From contig JADKCV010000001.1 in NCBI GenBank assembly GCA_016718655.1, positions 124,001-188,000 of the forward strand: a stretch of DNA of 64,000 bases, written 5' to 3'. The notes below the pieces were generated by a model, which was given only the letters and a program-made list of their open reading frames with translations, was not told the origin of the DNA and did not search any database. Shown one piece after another: positions 36,442 to 43,842 of this stretch. The first letter of the stretch is position 1. Each line of letters opens with the position of its first letter. Source of the DNA: Flavobacteriales bacterium. Lineage in GTDB: Bacteria > Bacteroidota > Bacteroidia > Flavobacteriales_F > PHOS-HE28. Both the position numbers and the translations under genes were made by a program.

Positions 36442-36918
36442 ATGAGCCAGTTCGTCCTCGAGCGGTCCCAATTCCTACCCATTTCTGTGGAGGAAGCGTG
36501 GAATTTCTTCAGCAGTCCCCGGAATCTTGCCGTGATCACACCGCCGGAAATGGGCTTTGTGATCAGGGAGCCGTTCGATAATAAACCGACCTATGCTGGA
36601 CAGCGGATCACCTACACGGTGAAACCGCTGTTCGGCGTTCCTCTGACCTGGATCACACTGATCGAACAGGTCGATGCGCCGTTCAAATTCGTTGACACCC
36701 AGGTGAAGGGTCCTTACAAAAGGTGGTGGCACCTGCACACCTTCGAGGCGGTGGAGGGTGGAGTGATGATGCGGGACCGGGTGGAATACGTACTACCTCT
36801 TGGCCCATTGGGAGATCTGGCCCATGGTATATTTGTCAAGCAAAAATTGAAGGACATTTTCGATTTCCGGTCCGCCACCTTGGAGGCTCACTTCGGCGAC
36901 CGGCCAAGAACCAAGTGA
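36442..36918 (+). CDS. SRPBCC-family ligand-binding protein
   Basis: The 158 residues have the START/SRPBCC pattern: an opening amphipathic strand, then FLPISVEEAWNFFSSPRNLAVITPPEMGF, where the helix and turn of the fold are recognisable, a run of strands (RITYTVKPLFGVPLTWIT) and a long C-terminal helix with FVKQKLKDIFDFRSATLEAHF. Such proteins bind hydrophobic ligands. Related proteins are found beside carotenoid and photolyase genes in other Bacteroidota. Carotenoid or intermediate binding is a plausible but unproven role. It is 22 bases upstream of crtZ. Confidence 0.85.
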   Translation: MSQFVLERSQFLPISVEEAWNFFSSPRNLAVITPPEMGFVIREPFDNKPTYAGQRITYTVKPLFGVPLTWITLIEQVDAPFKFVDTQVKGPYKRWWHLHTFEAVEGGVMMRDRVEYVLPLGPLGDLAHGIFVKQKLKDIFDFRSATLEAHFGDRPRTK

Positions 36919-36940
36919 GCCACGCGACCGTTGCAGGACA

Positions 36941-37423
36941 ATGAGCATTTGGACCATTTTCGCCATCGTAGCCGGTACAGCGGTATTCATGGAATTCGTT
37001 GCATGGGCCACACACAAGTATGTGATGCACGGGTTTCTCTGGTCCCTCCATTCAGACCATCACAAAAAGGACCACTACGGCTTTCTGGAACGCAACGATG
37101 CCTTCTTCCTGATCTTCGCCATTCCTTCCATGATCCTGTTCATTGTAGGCAGCTTGAAAGGGCTGCATACACCGTGGCTATGGATCGGCTTGGGCATCCT
37201 TGTGTACGGTATCCTCTACTTCGTGGTGCATGAGATCTTCATTCACCAACGCATCAAGTGGCTGAGGAATACCAAGAACGCCTACTTCCTGTCGATCCGC
37301 AAGGCGCACAAAGTGCATCACAAACACTTGGGCAAGGAGGACGGCGAATGTTTCGGTATGCTGGTGGTCCCGTTCAAGTATTACCGCGAAGCCCGGAAGG
37401 CCCTGGCCCAGCAGCGATCCTGA
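36941..37423 (+). CDS. crtZ: Beta-carotene hydroxylase (CrtZ type, fatty-acid hydroxylase fold)
   Basis: CrtZ adds hydroxyl groups to the beta-ionone rings, giving cryptoxanthin and zeaxanthin. The di-iron His clusters are all present: WATHKYVMHG, HSDHHKKDHYG, VVHEIFIHQR and KAHKVHHKHLG. Four hydrophobic helices flank them. The 160-residue length matches the bacterial form. It is the last gene of the carotenoid operon. Its stop codon is directly adjacent to the stop of the convergent SafE-like gene, with no room for a terminator. Substrate rings require a lycopene cyclase, which is not in the window. Confidence 0.93.
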   Translation: MSIWTIFAIVAGTAVFMEFVAWATHKYVMHGFLWSLHSDHHKKDHYGFLERNDAFFLIFAIPSMILFIVGSLKGLHTPWLWIGLGILVYGILYFVVHEIFIHQRIKWLRNTKNAYFLSIRKAHKVHHKHLGKEDGECFGMLVVPFKYYREARKALAQQRS

Positions 37424-38143
37424 TCAGGGCCGCTCGGCCGTGTGACAGGCCTCCAGCGTACTGTTGGCCTCTGGAAGGTCCGGGCTGATATACGGAAGGC
37501 CAAGGTCCAGTCCACGGAGAATGAACAGCACGGCCATGAGCGCATAGGCGACGGGAGCAGCCTTGCGCAACGAAGCGCGGAACGAAGGTCCCACAAAGCT
37601 GCTGGTCACTTTCAGGCCCACGAGTGCAGGCCACGTGCCCAGGCCAAAGAAGACCATGAACAGGGCTCCGAAATGCCATCCGTCCTGTGCAATAGCCCCG
37701 GCCAGGGCGAGATAGACCATTCCACATGGGAGCAGTCCGTTCAAGAGGCCGGAAACGAACAACCCTTCAGGCGACGTCCGCCTTAGCTGACGAGCCATCA
37801 ACCCCTGCGCCCTGATCACCAGCCGGGCCGGGCCTTGCGACACATTGACCCAACGCAGCAAACGCGGTGCAAGAAGCCACGCCAGAATGATGACCCCAAG
37901 CCCGATGGATACCGTGCGCTGCAGTCCGGCCAACTGAAGGCCCCGACCGAAGGTCCCGAATGCAGCTCCGAGCAGGGCATACGTGGTTACGCGGCCTGCA
38001 TTGAGCAACAGGGCACTGGTGACACGCGCGGCCACAGTATTCCTTGGGGAAGGCACCGCCAACGCGAGCGGTCCGCACATGCCGATGCAGTGAACGCTGC
38101 TCAGCAGCCCCAACAACAAGGCCGTGGCAGCCAGGGTGATCAT
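37424..38143 (-). CDS. SafE/UreH-like transmembrane protein of the cbb3 locus
   Basis: The protein has six predicted helices and the family signature LSSVHCIGMCGPLALAVP at its N-terminus, with a repeat-like LFVSGLLNGLLPCGMVYLALAGA in the middle. This type (sulfite exporter TauE/SafE or UreH-like domain) is regularly found downstream of ccoG and ccoH in Bacteroidota. The Cys/His/Met-rich helix suggests metal handling, perhaps copper for the oxidase, but this is an inference. ATG 38143 overlaps the fixH stop (ATGA); an earlier in-frame ATG lies inside fixH. Length 239 residues. Confidence 0.85.
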   Translation of the reverse strand: MITLAATALLLGLLSSVHCIGMCGPLALAVPSPRNTVAARVTSALLLNAGRVTTYALLGAAFGTFGRGLQLAGLQRTVSIGLGVIILAWLLAPRLLRWVNVSQGPARLVIRAQGLMARQLRRTSPEGLFVSGLLNGLLPCGMVYLALAGAIAQDGWHFGALFMVFFGLGTWPALVGLKVTSSFVGPSFRASLRKAAPVAYALMAVLFILRGLDLGLPYISPDLPEANSTLEACHTAERP

Positions 38144-38583
38144 GGCACGTAGATACGATCCTTGCTGAGGTACGCCGTTCCATCGGCGCTCCAATCCAGC
38201 TGGACATTGTATGCCCCTTTCAAGCGTTCACCCAGCGCCACGCGCATCATCCTATTGGCATCCAGGGTGATGGGCATCCGTTCATCGGCACGTGAATCAG
38301 AGGGGCGCTGCAAATAGAGTTCACCGGTAATGGTCTTGTCGCGGACATCCATGGGCATCTCGATCACCAGTTCGCTCCCCACCACGGTCATGCGCACCGC
38401 TTCGGAAAGAGTGCGGGTCATGTTCAGCTTGTCGATCTGACCCTGGTACTCGATCTCCTGTTCGTAGTAGTTCTCGGCCACCAGCTCCTCCTGGTTGCTG
38501 GCTGCCCGGATCATGAAGGAGGTCATCAGCAGGATGAAGGCTGTCATGACCAGAAAAATGGCATTACCCCACGTGAATCTCAT
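38140..38583 (-). CDS. ccoH: FixH/CcoH family cbb3 oxidase assembly protein
   Basis: FixH (CcoH) is a single-helix membrane protein needed for assembly or stability of the cbb3 oxidase. The N-terminal helix FLVMTAFILLMTSFMIRAA is followed by the family segment LVAENYYEQEIEYQGQIDKL, then a small periplasmic beta domain ending with the LDWSADGTAYLSKDRIYV tail. The 147-residue length is normal. Start and stop overlap ccoG and the SafE-like gene by four bases each, so the three are translationally coupled. Confidence 0.9.
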   Translation of the reverse strand: MRFTWGNAIFLVMTAFILLMTSFMIRAASNQEELVAENYYEQEIEYQGQIDKLNMTRTLSEAVRMTVVGSELVIEMPMDVRDKTITGELYLQRPSDSRADERMPITLDANRMMRVALGERLKGAYNVQLDWSADGTAYLSKDRIYVP

Positions 38584-40013
38584 GATGCTGTGCGAATGGG
38601 TCCGACGAATGTTGTACTCACTTCCTCGATCATTCGATCGCCGGAGAATACGCCGATGGTGAGTTTTGTTTTGGTGCCCCGAAGCTGCTCGTGATCGAGC
38701 AGGATGAACAATGATCCTTGGGCGAGTGCGGCTTTTTCCAAGTGCACTTCCTTCCCCACCAGCTTGATCTCGCCGGGAATTCCGATCAGTTCGAAGCGCA
38801 GGGGCATTTCACGCGAGGTCTTGTTCACCACCTTGAAGTTATACAGGTTGCTGATACGCCCGTCCTCCTGTTCCTGGAACAACATACCTGGCGTACGCAA
38901 CACAGTCGCCTCCACATCACTTCGCATCACGACAAGTGCGACAATGACACCGACGAGCACGGTGAGTACGGCCGTATAGGCTTTCATCCGGGTGGTGAAC
39001 TGCCATGGCTTCTTGTCCGAGATCTCATCCTCACTGGCGAAGCGGATCAACCCTTTGGGCAGATCCACGCTTTCCATCATGTGGTTGCACGCATCAATGC
39101 ACGCGGTGCAGTTCACGCACTCCAGCTGGGTTCCGTTGCGGATGTCGATCCCCGTGGGACATACATGCACACAGGCCTTGCAATCAATGCAATCGCCCTT
39201 GCTCGCCGCAGACCGGTCCTCGCCCTTGCGGAACTTGCCACGCTCCTCACCCCTGACGTGATCGTACGCGACCACCAGGCTCTGGCGGTCCAGCAGCACA
39301 CCTTGCAGCCGGCCGTAGGGACACATGGTGGTGCAGACCTGTTCACGCAGGAAAGCGAAGACGCCATAGAACAGGAACGAGAATCCAAGCATCGCCAGAA
39401 AGCCCCCCAGATGCTCCATCGGTGGGGAGGTGATGATGTCGATCAGGCGATCGCTACCAATGATGTACGCGAGGAAGGTATTGCCGGTGAGGAACGCCAC
39501 CCCGAAGAAGAGTGAATGCTTCGCGGTCTTCTTCCCCAGCTTCTGCGCCGTCCAGGGTGCCTTGTTCAGCGCCTGCTGCTGCTTCCAATCACCCTCGATC
39601 CAATACTCGATGCGCCGGTAAACAAGTTCCATGAAAATGGTCTGCGGACAGACCCAACCACAGAAGAGGCGACCGAAGGCCACCGTGAAGAGTGCGATGA
39701 AGATGACGCCCGTGATGAACGCCAGGACGAACAGGTGGATATCCTGTGGCCAGAAGGTCTGCCCGAAGATCACGAAACGCCGCTCGAGCACATCGATCAG
39801 CATCAACGGCTCCCCGCCGATCCGGATAAAGGGACCAGCGAACAGAGCGACCAAGAGGGTGTAGCCAAGCAACGCCCTCTTGTTGAACCATTTTCCACCG
39901 GGTTTCTTGGGGTAGACCCAGACCCGTTTACCCTGCTTATCAACAGTGGCGATGGAGTCGCGGAAACTCTCGTCGCGTGGCTTGCCGTTCGTCTGCCCTT
40001 CGCTCATCATCAC
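38580..40013 (-). CDS. ccoG: Cytochrome c oxidase accessory protein CcoG (FixG)
   Basis: CcoG is a polyferredoxin-like membrane protein implicated in copper reduction during cbb3 oxidase maturation. It has five helices. The cysteine motifs include FGRLFCGWVCPQTIFMELVYR, EQVCTTMCPYGRLQ, and two 4Fe-4S motifs GDCIDCKACVHVCPTG and ECVNCTACIDACNHMM. A C-terminal immunoglobulin-like domain follows the last helix. The 477-residue length is typical. The start overlaps the ccoP stop by four bases. Confidence 0.94.
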   Translation of the reverse strand: MMMSEGQTNGKPRDESFRDSIATVDKQGKRVWVYPKKPGGKWFNKRALLGYTLLVALFAGPFIRIGGEPLMLIDVLERRFVIFGQTFWPQDIHLFVLAFITGVIFIALFTVAFGRLFCGWVCPQTIFMELVYRRIEYWIEGDWKQQQALNKAPWTAQKLGKKTAKHSLFFGVAFLTGNTFLAYIIGSDRLIDIITSPPMEHLGGFLAMLGFSFLFYGVFAFLREQVCTTMCPYGRLQGVLLDRQSLVVAYDHVRGEERGKFRKGEDRSAASKGDCIDCKACVHVCPTGIDIRNGTQLECVNCTACIDACNHMMESVDLPKGLIRFASEDEISDKKPWQFTTRMKAYTAVLTVLVGVIVALVVMRSDVEATVLRTPGMLFQEQEDGRISNLYNFKVVNKTSREMPLRFELIGIPGEIKLVGKEVHLEKAALAQGSLFILLDHEQLRGTKTKLTIGVFSGDRMIEEVSTTFVGPIRTAS

Positions 40014-41182
40014 TGTGCGACCGCAACGGTCACACTATCCACAGGTTGGTCAGCTGAGGTGCTATCCACCGGCGCACCACCACCTGTCGGGTTCCAAAGG
40101 TCGCCTTGGGGAGCCTTGGCGTTCGCAGGGTTCGTGCCTTGAAGTGACAGGATGTAGCTGGCCACTTGTTGCATCTCGGTGGGCTTCAGGTCCTTCTTCC
40201 AGCTCTGCATACCCTTCTCCACCACACCATACTTGATGGTGGTGAACACCTCCTTGACACCACCACCATGGATCCAGTAGGCATCGGTGAGATTCGGCCC
40301 CACCGCATTGCCTTCACCGTTCTCACCGTGACAGGCCTTGCAATAGGTCACGAACGTATTCTTGCCAGCGGCCAGAGCGGACGCATCGGTCATGAGGGTC
40401 ACGGTGTTCTCGTCCACCCCGGCAGCTGCCTTGGCGAGATAGGCCTCCACATCGATCTTGGCCTGGGCCATCTCCTGCTCATACTCATCGGCTTGGTGCA
40501 ACCAAGTGCCGGAAATGTGCACGTTGAAGATGTAAACGACCGACCAAATAATGGTACCGTAGAACAGCCATACCCACCAAGGGGGGAGCACATTGTCCAA
40601 TTCGCGGATGCCGTCGTACTCGTGGTGCATCAGGATGTCCTCCTCCTTCTCTACCTCCACGGTGCGGGTGAGTTTGCTGAGGATGGTATCCGCGAAGGAA
40701 GGTCCTTCCTCCACCTTCGTAACCTCTTCGGCCTCCTTGCCACTAAGCGCTTTCACCATGCCACGCACCACCGTCAGCTGGGCTACGATGATCACGAAGA
40801 AAATGATGTTGGCACTCATCAGCCAGAACAGTAGGGTCTGCGTGGTGATCATGGCCACGCCAGGGGCCGCCGCTCTGGCATCCGTGGTGCCGGCCGCGAA
40901 CAACAGTACGAGCACCACGGATGCTTTGCGGCCTTTCACATAGTCCGCCCAGAGCGTTCCCGAAGCACCCAATGTCCGCATGATCCCGGATAGGGTGAGG
41001 ATGATGATCACCTGCAGCACGGCCATGGCGAGCAGGATGTAATTGGTCTCCATCGACGGGTTCCCCATGAGTCCGGGAGAGGCGGTAACGGCCGCGGAGT
41101 CAGCCTCCTGGGCCATCAACGGCGTTGCCGAAAGGGAAGCGAGAAGCAGAATTGCGAGGGGAAGGAAGTTCCGTAGACGCAT
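40010..41182 (-). CDS. ccoP: cbb3 oxidase c-type cytochrome subunit CcoP
   Basis: CcoP carries electrons to the catalytic subunit. A signal-like first helix ends in PLMAQE and two further helices follow before the family segment HHEYDGIRELDNVLPPWWVWLFYGTI. There is one heme-binding motif, CKACH, with the Met ligand probably in KGMQSW. Proteobacterial CcoP has two hemes; only one CxxCH is present here. The N-terminal region is longer than usual (about 150 residues), as in other Bacteroidota. The gene is downstream of ccoQ with an 18-base gap. Confidence 0.92.
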   Translation of the reverse strand: MRLRNFLPLAILLLASLSATPLMAQEADSAAVTASPGLMGNPSMETNYILLAMAVLQVIIILTLSGIMRTLGASGTLWADYVKGRKASVVLVLLFAAGTTDARAAAPGVAMITTQTLLFWLMSANIIFFVIIVAQLTVVRGMVKALSGKEAEEVTKVEEGPSFADTILSKLTRTVEVEKEEDILMHHEYDGIRELDNVLPPWWVWLFYGTIIWSVVYIFNVHISGTWLHQADEYEQEMAQAKIDVEAYLAKAAAGVDENTVTLMTDASALAAGKNTFVTYCKACHGENGEGNAVGPNLTDAYWIHGGGVKEVFTTIKYGVVEKGMQSWKKDLKPTEMQQVASYILSLQGTNPANAKAPQGDLWNPTGGGAPVDSTSADQPVDSVTVAVAQ

Positions 41183-41200
41183 GATGGTTCGGATGTGCGT

Positions 41201-41380
41201 TCAGGCTTGTTCGTTATCGGAGAACGGAAGCTGCTCCATGTGCTGCAGGCGGCTGCGGTCCGTGGTCAGGATGTACCAGGAGGCCACGATGAAGATCCCC
41301 ATGAAGAGCACGAAGGCTGCGACCGGATAGATGCCGATGTCGTTGATCGACGTCATGTGGTGCTTGATGAACTTCAGCAT
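41201..41380 (-). CDS. ccoQ: Small cbb3 oxidase subunit CcoQ-like
   Basis: The 59-residue protein was read directly from the minus strand: MLKFIKHHMTSINDIGIYPV, then a single hydrophobic helix (AAFVLFMGIFIVASWYIL) and a polar tail TTDRSRLQHMEQLPFSDNEQ ending in Ala. Position between the ccoNO and ccoP genes, one helix and size match CcoQ, which stabilises the oxidase. The ccoNO stop is 10 bases upstream and ccoP starts 18 bases downstream. Confidence 0.85.
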   Translation of the reverse strand: MLKFIKHHMTSINDIGIYPVAAFVLFMGIFIVASWYILTTDRSRLQHMEQLPFSDNEQA

Positions 41381-41389
41381 GGCCGTTGC

Positions 41390-43568
41390 TTATTGGGCCT
41401 GTACCACCTGTGTGGCCGGCTTTTGCTTGATATCCGTACCAAGGCGCTGCAGGTAGGCAATGAGCGCAATGATGTCCGCATCGGGGTTGGCATCGATACC
41501 ATCCTTCTTGAGGCTGGCCACCACTTTGGCTGCCTGTGCCTCGAGGTCGGCCACCGCCTGTTGATCGTACCCTTCAGGATAAGGCACGCCCAAGCCCTGC
41601 ATGGCACGGATCTTCGCCGGGATCATCTCCTTGTCGATCAGGTTCTCGTACATGTGGCTATACGGAGGCATGAGCGAACCAGCATTCATGCTCGTGGGAT
41701 CGAACATGTGGTAATAGTGCCAGCTGTCCGGATACTTGCCACCCACACGGTGCAGATCGGGACCAGTGCGTTTGCTGCCCCACTGGAAGGGATGGTCGTA
41801 GATGAATTCGCCAGCCTTGCTGTACTCGCCATAGCGCTCGGTCTCACTCCGGAAGGGACGCACCATCTGGGAGTGGCAGGTGTAGCAGCCTTCCATCACG
41901 TAGATATCACGTCCGTGCAACTCCAAAGGTGTGTAGGGCTTCACCTCAGTGATGGTCGGCACATTGCTCTTGATGAGGAAGGTGGGAACGATCTCGATGA
42001 TGCCACCTGCCGCCACCAGCACGAGGCTGAGCACCAACATCTGGATGGGGCGGCGCTCGATCCAACGGTGCCAGTGCCCGCTGCTCTCACCCACGTAGTT
42101 CTTCTCCAGCGCTGGAGCTTCGGCGTCCTCGTTGGCGATGAGCTTGCCGCTGGCAATGGTCTTCCATACGTTGTACACCATGATGCATGCTCCGGTGAGG
42201 AAGAGCAGACCGCCGAGGCTGCGCATCCAGTAGGCATACTTGATCTGCAGCACCGTGTCCAGGAAGTTCTTGTACACGAGGTAGCCGTCCGGGGTGAACT
42301 GCTTCCACATCAGGCTCTGCGTGAAGCCAGCGAAATAGAGCGGAATGGCGTAGAACACGATGCCCAATGTGCCGATCCAGAAGTGGGCGTTGGCGAGGCT
42401 CTTGCTGTAAAGCTTGGTGCCCCACATGCGTGGCACCAGCCAATAGATCATACCGAAGGTGAGGAAGCCGTTCCAGCCCAGGCCACCGACGTGCACGTGG
42501 GCGATGGTCCAATCCGTGAAGTGGCTGATGCTGTTGAGGAACTTGGTGCTCAACAAGGGTCCTTCGAGCGTGGACATACCATACGCCGTGATGGCTACGA
42601 CCATGAACTTCAGCACGGGCTCTTCGCGGACACGGTCCCAGGCACCACGGAGGGTGAGCAGGCCGTTCAACATACCGCCCCAACTGGGTGCGATGAGCAT
42701 GATGCTGAACACCGTACCCAAGCTCTGTGCCCAGTCAGGCAGCGAGCTGTACAGCAGGTGGTGAGGACCGGCCCAGATATAGATGAAGATCAGCGCCCAG
42801 AAGTGTATGATGGAAAGCTTGTAGCTGTACACCGGGCGGTTGGCCGCCTTCGGCATGAAGTAGTACATCAGGCCCAGGTAGGGCGTCGTGAGGAAGAAGG
42901 CCACCGCATTGTGACCATACCACCACTGCACCAAGGCATCCTGTACACCGGCATACCAACTGTAACTCTTGAACAGGCTCACGGGCATTGCCATGGAGTT
43001 CACAATGTGCAGCATGGCCACGGTGACCCAAGTGGCGATGTAGAACCAGATGGCCACATACAGGTGGCGCTCGCGACGCTTCAGGATGGTGCCGAACATG
43101 TTGATGCCGAACACGACCCATCAAGGTGATGGCGATATCGATCGGCCATTCCAGTTCAGCATACTCCTTGCTGGTGGTGATCCCTAACGGCAGGGTCACC
43201 GCAGCAGCCACGATGATCAACTGCCAACCCCAGAAATGGAGCCAGCTCAAACCATCGTTGAACATGCGGGCCTTCAGCAGGCGTTGCAGGCTGTAATAGA
43301 TCCCTGCGAACATGCCGTTGCCCACGAAGGCGAAGATGATCGCATTGGTGTGCAGCGGGCGCAACCGTCCGAAGGTGAGCCACTCCTGTTCGTTCATCCA
43401 AGTGAACGGGCGCACCAGCCAGTAATACCAAGCATCAGGGGTGGTACCCTGTGCGACCAGCTCCACGGCCACGATCAGGCCTACAAGCATGCCTACGATG
43501 CCAAAAACGATCGTGGCCATCAGGAAGGCCTTGACGATCTTGTTGTCGTATTGGAAGCGTTCGATCAT
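41390..43568 (-). CDS. ccoNO: Fused cbb3 oxidase subunits CcoN and CcoO, frame interrupted once
   Basis: CcoN is the catalytic heme-copper subunit and CcoO its mono-heme cytochrome. Here they form one polypeptide, as usual in Bacteroidota. The first frame (from 43568) gives the N-terminal helices with RPLHTNAIIFAFVGNGMF, which contains a heme His. The second resumes near 43114 (FGINMFGTILKRRERHLYVA) and includes WWYGHNAVAFFLTTPYLG (copper-B His) and HFTDWTIAHVHVGGLGWNG. The CcoO part has the heme motif GCYTCHSQMVRPF. The frames join near 43112-43122 if two bases are added or one removed. Restored length is about 726 residues. A sequencing indel is likely. Confidence 0.9.
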
Positions 43569-43572
43569 CGCG

Positions 43573-43758
43573 TCAAGCGTTGGGGTTCGTGGTGGTGGTT
43601 GTGGTCGAGTTCACCGCAGGTTTGGCATCGCCCAGGATGCGCACAGCGGGAGAGCGGTCGTCATCGAATTGGCCACTGCGCACCGCCCAGGTGAACGCGG
43701 CCAGGAAAAGCACGGCGACCACCGTGCTGGCTGCGATCAAGAGGAAGATGACATTCAT
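43573..43758 (-). CDS. ccoS: cbb3 oxidase assembly protein CcoS
   Basis: CcoS is a tiny membrane protein needed to insert cofactors into the oxidase. The chosen ATG (43758) gives MNVIFLLIAASTVVAVLFLA as the single helix followed by FTWAVRSGQFDDDRSPAVRIL, where GQFDD followed by a P and RIL is the hallmark of CcoS. Length is 61 residues; a Thr-rich tail ends the protein. It precedes ccoNO by four bases. An earlier ATG at 43782 is less likely, since it places charged residues before the helix. Confidence 0.9.
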   Translation of the reverse strand: MNVIFLLIAASTVVAVLFLAAFTWAVRSGQFDDDRSPAVRILGDAKPAVNSTTTTTTNPNA

Positions 43759-43808
43759 GTGACGTTCGACTTGGTGGCCCAAAAGTGAATGAAGCTTTGC
43801 TAGGTGTT

Positions 43809-43835
43809 CATGACCCTGATCATGCAGGGATCATG
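43809..43835. promoter_or_regulatory. Inverted repeat between ccoI and ccoS, possible operator
   Basis: The arms CATGACCCTG and CAGGGATCATG (one extra A) flank ATCATG in the middle. It lies between the ccoI stop and a CACTTTTG box on the minus strand (43780-43787) that precedes ccoS. The centre is about 35-50 bases upstream of a start directed by that box, a typical site for an activator of the CRP/FNR group. A weak terminator after ccoI is the alternative, though no T run follows on either strand. Confidence 0.4.
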
Positions 43836-43842
43836 ACATTCG

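Noticed and set aside
41195..43129. Plus-strand open frame of 644 codons opposite ccoQ and ccoNO
   Set aside because: Antisense to heme-copper oxidase genes with intact motifs; composition is His/Val/Glu-biased as expected of a shadow frame.
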